Assembly (NCBI GenBank): GCA_030830765.1
Contig: JAURMJ010000137.1
Location: 1-10,775 of the forward strand
Reading direction: 5' to 3'
DNA from: Quisquiliibacterium sp.
Lineage (GTDB): Bacteria > Pseudomonadota > Gammaproteobacteria > Burkholderiales > Burkholderiaceae_E
Length of the DNA stretch: 10,775 nucleotides
The notes under the pieces are model-generated. The model saw only the letters and a list, made by a program, of their open reading frames with translations, had not been told where the DNA came from and ran no database searches. Positions within the stretch are counted from its first letter, which is position 1. Each line of letters begins with the position of its first letter. Positions 6,673-10,775 of this stretch are shown here, piece after piece. Both the position numbers and the translations under genes were made by a program.

Positions 6673-8664
6673 ATGACCTCGAAGCCATCGACCGATCCGT
6701 CTAAAGTCCCGCAAGGACATGCATTTGCCATTCAGTGGACCGCGCTTGGTATCGCCGGTCTGCTGCTTGTCATTACGCTCGGTCTGCTGATTCGCTGGGG
6801 TCATCAATCCGTCTTGTCGGAAGAGACCAATCAGCTCAGTCAGCGCGCGGCTCTCGTTTCCGATGCCTTGGAAACTCAGCTGCGAGGAATCAACCTGGGT
6901 CTTGAGACGCTCGTCTCCACGATACAAAGCGAACCCAGACGCGCAGAACCTGGCAGTGCAATTCACCACGAACTAGAGCTTGTCGTCCGCCTCTCAGAGG
7001 CTGTCAATGAGATCGTCTTCACGAACCGTGCCGGGCGAATTCTGCTGGCCAGTCAGCCTGCCTTGATGGGAAGGTCGCTCAATGGTCTGGATCTGGATCA
7101 GCTTTTTCGATCGAATATTTCTCCTGAAGTTCTGCGCGTTGGCGCGCTTTTTAGCGGGCCGACCGAAGAGCGTCGGATGGCTCTGGGTAAACCCGTACTC
7201 GGTGCCGATGGCAAATTGATCGGGTATTTGATCGCCTTGATTGACCCCGCTTTCTGGCGCCCGCTGATCAACAACGGCCTTTACGCCTCCAGCATGCAAG
7301 GATTGCTCGTTCATCAAGACGGTATCGTGCTGGTTTCCACTGCCGAGCATCAACCTTTGCAAAGCGATGATCTGGCGCAAAGCATCGACAGCACCGTGGC
7401 CAATTTCCAGCGGCGCGGCTACCTGCAACAGGTGGGCCTGGGACGCATCACGTCTGATGCTGACGAGGTCCTGTTGGCCTTGCAAAGAGTCCGGACTCGT
7501 GGCTTTTCGCTTGATTCGCCTCCAACGATCGTTCTTGCTCGCGCCCCCGCAGAGGTTCTTGAAAATTGGCGGGTGATGACTTCTGCTGTTGTCGCTTTTG
7601 CTGTACTCGTCGTATTCGCCTCGAGCGGTGCTCTTCTGGCTTACCAGCGCCGACGCCGATTTTCCTCAGATTATTGGGGTGATCTTAATCGTGAGCGTGA
7701 AGATGCCTTCTCCAAGTTGGCCGAAAGCGAGGAGCGCTTTCGCACGATGTTCCTCAAATTGCCGGTCGCCTATTTTGCGTTGGATCCCGACGGGGTTCTG
7801 ATCGATGCCAACCGGCAAACGATGCAACTTCTCAAGATCGATTCACTCGCTCGCCTGTTCGATCACCCATTTGTCGATCTCTGGGAGCAGGAGTTTTCGA
7901 CACGTTTTGGTGGCTCGTTTGAGAGGTTTCGCCAGGAGTCCGGATCGATCTGCGAGATGACCTTGCTGCGCACTGATGGAGAACCCGTTTCTGTGGTTGC
8001 TGCTTTCAGTGAGGACCGGGAGTTTGATGGGGAATTACGTCGAATACACGGTGTGCTCTTTGACATTACCGAGCGGCGAGCGATGGAAGAGCGCGTTACC
8101 CGGTTGAATGCCGATCTCGAAGCCAAGGTCAGTGCCCGGACTGCAGCGCTTGCCCAGGCCAATGATCTGTTGCGTGAACTGGCCAGGCGCGATGCCTTGA
8201 CCGGGTTGGCGAATCGCCTGGCAGGCACCGAAACGCTGCAAGTCAGCTTTGCTGAGCTTCGGACGGGAGGGAGCCCCTATGCTGTGTTGCTCATTGATGT
8301 GGATCACTTCAAGAACATCAATGACACGTTCGGGCATCCGGCCGGTGACGAGGTCCTGAAGAATCTCGCACGGACGCTTCAATCCCTGCTGCGGCGCAGC
8401 GACTTTCTGGCTCGCTTTGGCGGTGAGGAGTTCCTGGCAATCCTACGTGATACTGATCTTGTTGCAGCCCGTATGGTGGCTGAGAAGCTGCGGGTGGCGG
8501 TCGCTGACGCCGTCCATGAAGAGGTGGGTCCAATCACGATCAGCATTGGTCTTGCGATGGCCGGTCGCGAAGATGCGGATGAACGTGTCGCGGTCAAACG
8601 TGCAGATGAGCGCCTTTATCAGGCCAAGGAGGGCGGACGCAATCGTGTCGTCGCGCCCGGTTGA
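6673..8664 (+). CDS. Membrane-anchored diguanylate cyclase (Cache-like sensor, PAS, GGDEF)
   Basis: It probably makes cyclic di-GMP from two GTP at the cytoplasmic face of the inner membrane in response to a periplasmic ligand. Numbering from the ATG at 6673: membrane helix 1 at about 22-40; a periplasmic region at about 45-300 resembling a double Cache (PDC) fold (segments IVFTNRAGRILLAS, GKPVLGADGKLIGYLIALIDP); helix 2 at about 302-323; a PAS domain at about 350-468 ending VLFDITERR; a short coiled coil; and a GGDEF domain from about 505. The active-site loop is GGEEF (583-587), with metal-site Asp542 in LLIDVDHFK. The product-inhibition site RxxD (RRSD, 574-577) is intact and five residues upstream, so an active, feedback-controlled cyclase is predicted. 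No EAL domain is present. The start is uncertain: neither the ATG at 6673 nor the TTG at 6649 has a good ribosome site. It follows a 134-bp gap, so it may have its own promoter, although I could not identify one with confidence. Confidence 0.93.
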   Translation: MTSKPSTDPSKVPQGHAFAIQWTALGIAGLLLVITLGLLIRWGHQSVLSEETNQLSQRAALVSDALETQLRGINLGLETLVSTIQSEPRRAEPGSAIHHELELVVRLSEAVNEIVFTNRAGRILLASQPALMGRSLNGLDLDQLFRSNISPEVLRVGALFSGPTEERRMALGKPVLGADGKLIGYLIALIDPAFWRPLINNGLYASSMQGLLVHQDGIVLVSTAEHQPLQSDDLAQSIDSTVANFQRRGYLQQVGLGRITSDADEVLLALQRVRTRGFSLDSPPTIVLARAPAEVLENWRVMTSAVVAFAVLVVFASSGALLAYQRRRRFSSDYWGDLNREREDAFSKLAESEERFRTMFLKLPVAYFALDPDGVLIDANRQTMQLLKIDSLARLFDHPFVDLWEQEFSTRFGGSFERFRQESGSICEMTLLRTDGEPVSVVAAFSEDREFDGELRRIHGVLFDITERRAMEERVTRLNADLEAKVSARTAALAQANDLLRELARRDALTGLANRLAGTETLQVSFAELRTGGSPYAVLLIDVDHFKNINDTFGHPAGDEVLKNLARTLQSLLRRSDFLARFGGEEFLAILRDTDLVAARMVAEKLRVAVADAVHEEVGPITISIGLAMAGREDADERVAVKRADERLYQAKEGGRNRVVAPG

Positions 8665-8686
8665 TTCCAGGTTCCCGCTCAAACAC

Positions 8687-8714
8687 CGACTCAATGCCCC
8701 AGGCTTCTGACCAG
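8687..8714. repeat. 28-bp tandem repeat, copy 1 (intergenic)
   Basis: This is the first of two adjacent 28-bp units in the convergent junction between the diguanylate cyclase and the exporter gene. It differs from copy 2 at two neighbouring bases (CT in place of GA at unit positions 21-22). It carries a displaced copy of the exporter's last codons and stop codon but lies after the real stop, so it is not translated as exporter. Confidence 0.85.
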
Positions 8715-8742
8715 CGACTCAATGCCCCAGGCTTGAGACCAG
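8715..8742. repeat. 28-bp tandem repeat, copy 2 (overlaps exporter 3' end)
   Basis: This second unit directly abuts copy 1 and matches it at 26 of 28 positions. Read on the minus strand it encodes the end of the exporter (LVSSLGH and TGA). The presence of coding sequence in this copy suggests it is the original and copy 1 the duplicate, probably by replication slippage. Confidence 0.85.
8718..8737. other. Imperfect hairpin at the end of the exporter gene
   Basis: CTCAA-T-GCC-CCA-GGC-TTGAG can fold into an 8-bp stem with one bulged T and a 3-base loop. It spans the exporter stop codon. No T-run follows on either strand, so it is not a standard intrinsic terminator, but it could slow polymerase or protect RNA ends between two convergent genes. 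In copy 1 of the repeat the two differing bases break the outer part of the stem. Confidence 0.35.
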
Positions 8743-9954
8743 CACCGTCTGTGGCCAGCGGCGTCTGAGGTAGATCCACGCGGCAAGGCCAATCAGCAGC
8801 ATCGATAATGAGGCGATCGCCAGGCTGATTGTCGAATGCATGACCATCGGCGCGATCAAGCCAGCGACAATGCCATTCGCTACGCTGCCAACGACGGCCT
8901 GCAGTGATGAGGCCATGCCGCGACGTTCCGGAAACAGGTCAAGAACCATCAAGGTCACCACAGGCACCATTAATGACCAGCCGAAGGCGTAGGTGGCAAT
9001 CGGTGGCAGTGCCCACCAGGGATGTGGTTCGAAAACCAGATTCGCCAAGACATTGATCACACCGCTCAGCAGCATGATCAGCAATCCATGACGGATCTGT
9101 CGGCGTGGTGTAATCCTGCCAGCCAGCCGTCCGCTGGTCCAGGCGCCACCTGTGATGCCGGCGATCGTTAGTAGAAACAGCCAGAAAAACTGCTCCGGGG
9201 CTAGCTGAAGGTGTTCGCCTAGAAAGGCCGGAGAGGCAAGAACATAGAGGAACATGCCGTTGAACGGCACACCACTGGCCAGCGCGAGCAGCCAGAATCT
9301 CGAGCTGGATCCAAGGTCAAGGTAGCCGCGCAACAGATGTCTCGCATTGAATGCCTGGCGCTGCGAGATATGCAGCGATTCGGGCAGCAGTCGGAAGTTA
9401 GCAATCCACAGCACCAGGCCGATGCCTGCCAGAAACCAGAAGACGGCATTCCAATTCAGATGCACATAAAGCCAGCCGCCAATCATTGGCGCAATCGCCG
9501 GCGCAACGCCAAAAAAGATTGTGATCTGCGACATCATGCGCTGTGCCTCAGACGGCGGGAACATGTCCCGCACGATTGCCCTTGAGACAACAATGCCGGC
9601 TCCGGTGGAGAGCCCCTGCATGGTCCTGAAAAATACGAGGGCGCCAATCGTTTCGGACAAGGCGCAGCCGACCGACGCGAGGGTGAAGCACGCAATACCG
9701 ACCAGGACAACAGGGCGTCTGCCGAAGCTGTCAGACAAGGCACCATGGAACAGATTCATCAATGCGAACCCAAACAGGTAGGCAGACAGGGTCTGCTGCA
9801 TCTGTGTGGGCGTTGCATCGATCGATGTGGCGATACCCGAGAAGGCCGGAAGATAAGTATCGATGGCGAACGGTCCAAGCATCGCCAGGCTCGCCAGCAG
9901 AATGGCAAGTGCCCAGCGCGGAGCCTGCCAGAGCAAATTTGCGTCGGGGTTCAA
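8719..9954 (-). CDS. MFS multidrug exporter, Bcr/CflA family
   Basis: This 411-residue, 12-helix inner-membrane antiporter belongs to the drug:H+ (Bcr/CflA) branch of the major facilitator superfamily, which exports drugs, sulfonamide-like compounds or small metabolites. Marks are the acidic residue of helix 1 in AIDTYLPAF (Asp32); motif A, GALSDSFGRRP (71-81), between helices 2 and 3; the helix-4 motif FFRTMQGLSTGAG with Arg110; and the antiporter motif C-like segment APAIAPMIGG (151-160) in helix 5. Length is normal. The only start giving the expected short tail before helix 1 is a TTG at 9954, whose last two bases form the first two of the upstream ATPase's TGA stop (TTGA). Translation is therefore probably coupled to the ATPase gene. 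No strong ribosome site is visible. The substrate cannot be told from sequence. Confidence 0.93.
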   Translation of the reverse strand: MNPDANLLWQAPRWALAILLASLAMLGPFAIDTYLPAFSGIATSIDATPTQMQQTLSAYLFGFALMNLFHGALSDSFGRRPVVLVGIACFTLASVGCALSETIGALVFFRTMQGLSTGAGIVVSRAIVRDMFPPSEAQRMMSQITIFFGVAPAIAPMIGGWLYVHLNWNAVFWFLAGIGLVLWIANFRLLPESLHISQRQAFNARHLLRGYLDLGSSSRFWLLALASGVPFNGMFLYVLASPAFLGEHLQLAPEQFFWLFLLTIAGITGGAWTSGRLAGRITPRRQIRHGLLIMLLSGVINVLANLVFEPHPWWALPPIATYAFGWSLMVPVVTLMVLDLFPERRGMASSLQAVVGSVANGIVAGLIAPMVMHSTISLAIASLSMLLIGLAAWIYLRRRWPQTVLVSSLGH

Positions 9955-10775
9955 GTGGGCTGGCTGTCGAGGGGGAAGGTCACCACATGATCGGCATCGA
10001 AACGAATTCCGATTGACTCGCCGACTGAATGATTGTGATGACTCGGAACCAGTGCCAGTAATTCAGCTCCGCTGCGAAGCTTCAGTGTGTAGAGAAATTG
10101 GGCGCCACGAAAAGCCTTTCTGACCACTTCAGCCCGCAAAGGACTGTCGTCATCATGGATGACGTCGTCGGGGCGCAACAGCACAACCACTTCGCCATCG
10201 GGACCGGCGATCGCGCCGGCGAGCGCCTGATCGGTTCGCGTGTGGATCGGCAGTTCGCCGAGCTCGAACTCGACGCAGGAAATACCGTCGCGATGATGAA
10301 GCCGCCCTGGAATCAACGATCCCATCCCGACGAAGTCAGCCACAGCCCGGGTTCGTGGCAGATGGTAGAGGCTGTAGGGGGTGTCCCACTGTGAAATCTT
10401 GCCTTGTTGCATGACGCCAACCAGATCTGCAATGGCGAAGGCTTCGTACTGGTCATGCGTCACTAAAAGAGCGGTGATCTGCGCTTCATTCAGGATCTCA
10501 CGTAGCTCCATGGCAAGTCGCTCGCGCAGATCGGGGTCCAGATTGGAGAACGGTTCGTCGAGCAGCAGCAGTTGAGGCTCTGGGGCAAGCGCGCGCGCCA
10601 GCGCAACCCGTTGCTGTTGGCCACCAGACAGTTCATGCGGGTAGCGGCTGCCCAGGGCGGTCAAACCGACCAGCGACAGCATCCGTGTCACGCGTTCATT
10701 CCGCCTGGGCGCCTCCCATTTGCGCAGTCCGAACCCGACGTTGTCCGCGACCGAAAGGTGCGGAAACAGCGCGTA
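9951..10775 (-). CDS. ABC importer ATP-binding protein, FbpC/PotA-like, N-terminus cut by window
   Basis: This is the cytoplasmic ATPase of an ABC importer. The frame is open to the right edge, so the N-terminus with Walker A lies outside. Visible residues (1 = first in window) begin just after the Q-loop with YALFPHLSVADNVGFGL. They continue with the signature LSGGQQQR (49-56), Walker B LLLLDEP (69-75), D-loop SNLD (77-80) and switch His107 in LLVTHDQ. A C-terminal TOBE-like domain follows from about residue 170, with VVLLRPDDV as the regulatory-domain motif. The QWDTPYSLYHLPRTRAVADFVG stretch and the overall layout resemble iron(III) importers (FbpC/SfuC) more than sugar or polyamine ones. 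The iron assignment is inference. Permease and binding protein are not visible and would lie upstream, beyond the edge. An in-frame GTG at 10691 is internal, not the true start. The downstream exporter overlaps its stop codon. Confidence 0.93.
   Translation of the reverse strand, partial: YALFPHLSVADNVGFGLRKWEAPRRNERVTRMLSLVGLTALGSRYPHELSGGQQQRVALARALAPEPQLLLLDEPFSNLDPDLRERLAMELREILNEAQITALLVTHDQYEAFAIADLVGVMQQGKISQWDTPYSLYHLPRTRAVADFVGMGSLIPGRLHHRDGISCVEFELGELPIHTRTDQALAGAIAGPDGEVVVLLRPDDVIHDDDSPLRAEVVRKAFRGAQFLYTLKLRSGAELLALVPSHHNHSVGESIGIRFDADHVVTFPLDSQPT

Overview
The window looks like ordinary chromosomal DNA of a free-living proteobacterium, most likely a gammaproteobacterium. This rests on gene families (fused TRAP permease, H-NOX paired with a soluble hybrid histidine kinase, GGDEF cyclase, Bcr/CflA exporter), dense packing and moderately high GC by eye (not counted). 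No rRNA, tRNA, CRISPR array, insertion sequence or phage gene is visible, and no stretch over about 150 bases lacks a gene.

Left part (1-4006, plus strand): four closely spaced genes read as one operon. A fused DctQ-DctM TRAP permease, cut by the left edge, is followed by a 40-residue single-span membrane protein, an H-NOX haem nitric oxide sensor and a soluble hybrid histidine kinase. Gaps are 24, 12 and 6 bases. The last two genes form a recognisable NO-sensing pair. Their tight linkage to a TRAP carrier and a tiny membrane protein is the most interesting part of the window.

Middle part (4007-8664, plus strand): after about 110 bases come a carboxymuconolactone-decarboxylase-like protein and a large amidohydrolase of the N-acyl-D-amino-acid deacylase group, 43 bases apart and probably co-transcribed. 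A further 134-bp gap precedes a membrane-bound diguanylate cyclase with a periplasmic sensor, a PAS domain and a GGDEF domain. The middle genes may handle the compound imported by the TRAP system. The cyclase could link the NO-sensing region to c-di-GMP, but the sequence shows only proximity.

Right part (8719-10775, minus strand): an ABC importer ATPase (iron(III)/FbpC-like), cut by the right edge, is followed by a Bcr/CflA-type drug exporter that starts on a TTG overlapping the ATPase stop codon. The exporter converges on the diguanylate cyclase. The junction holds a 28-bp tandem duplication that copies the 3' end of the exporter gene, including its stop codon.
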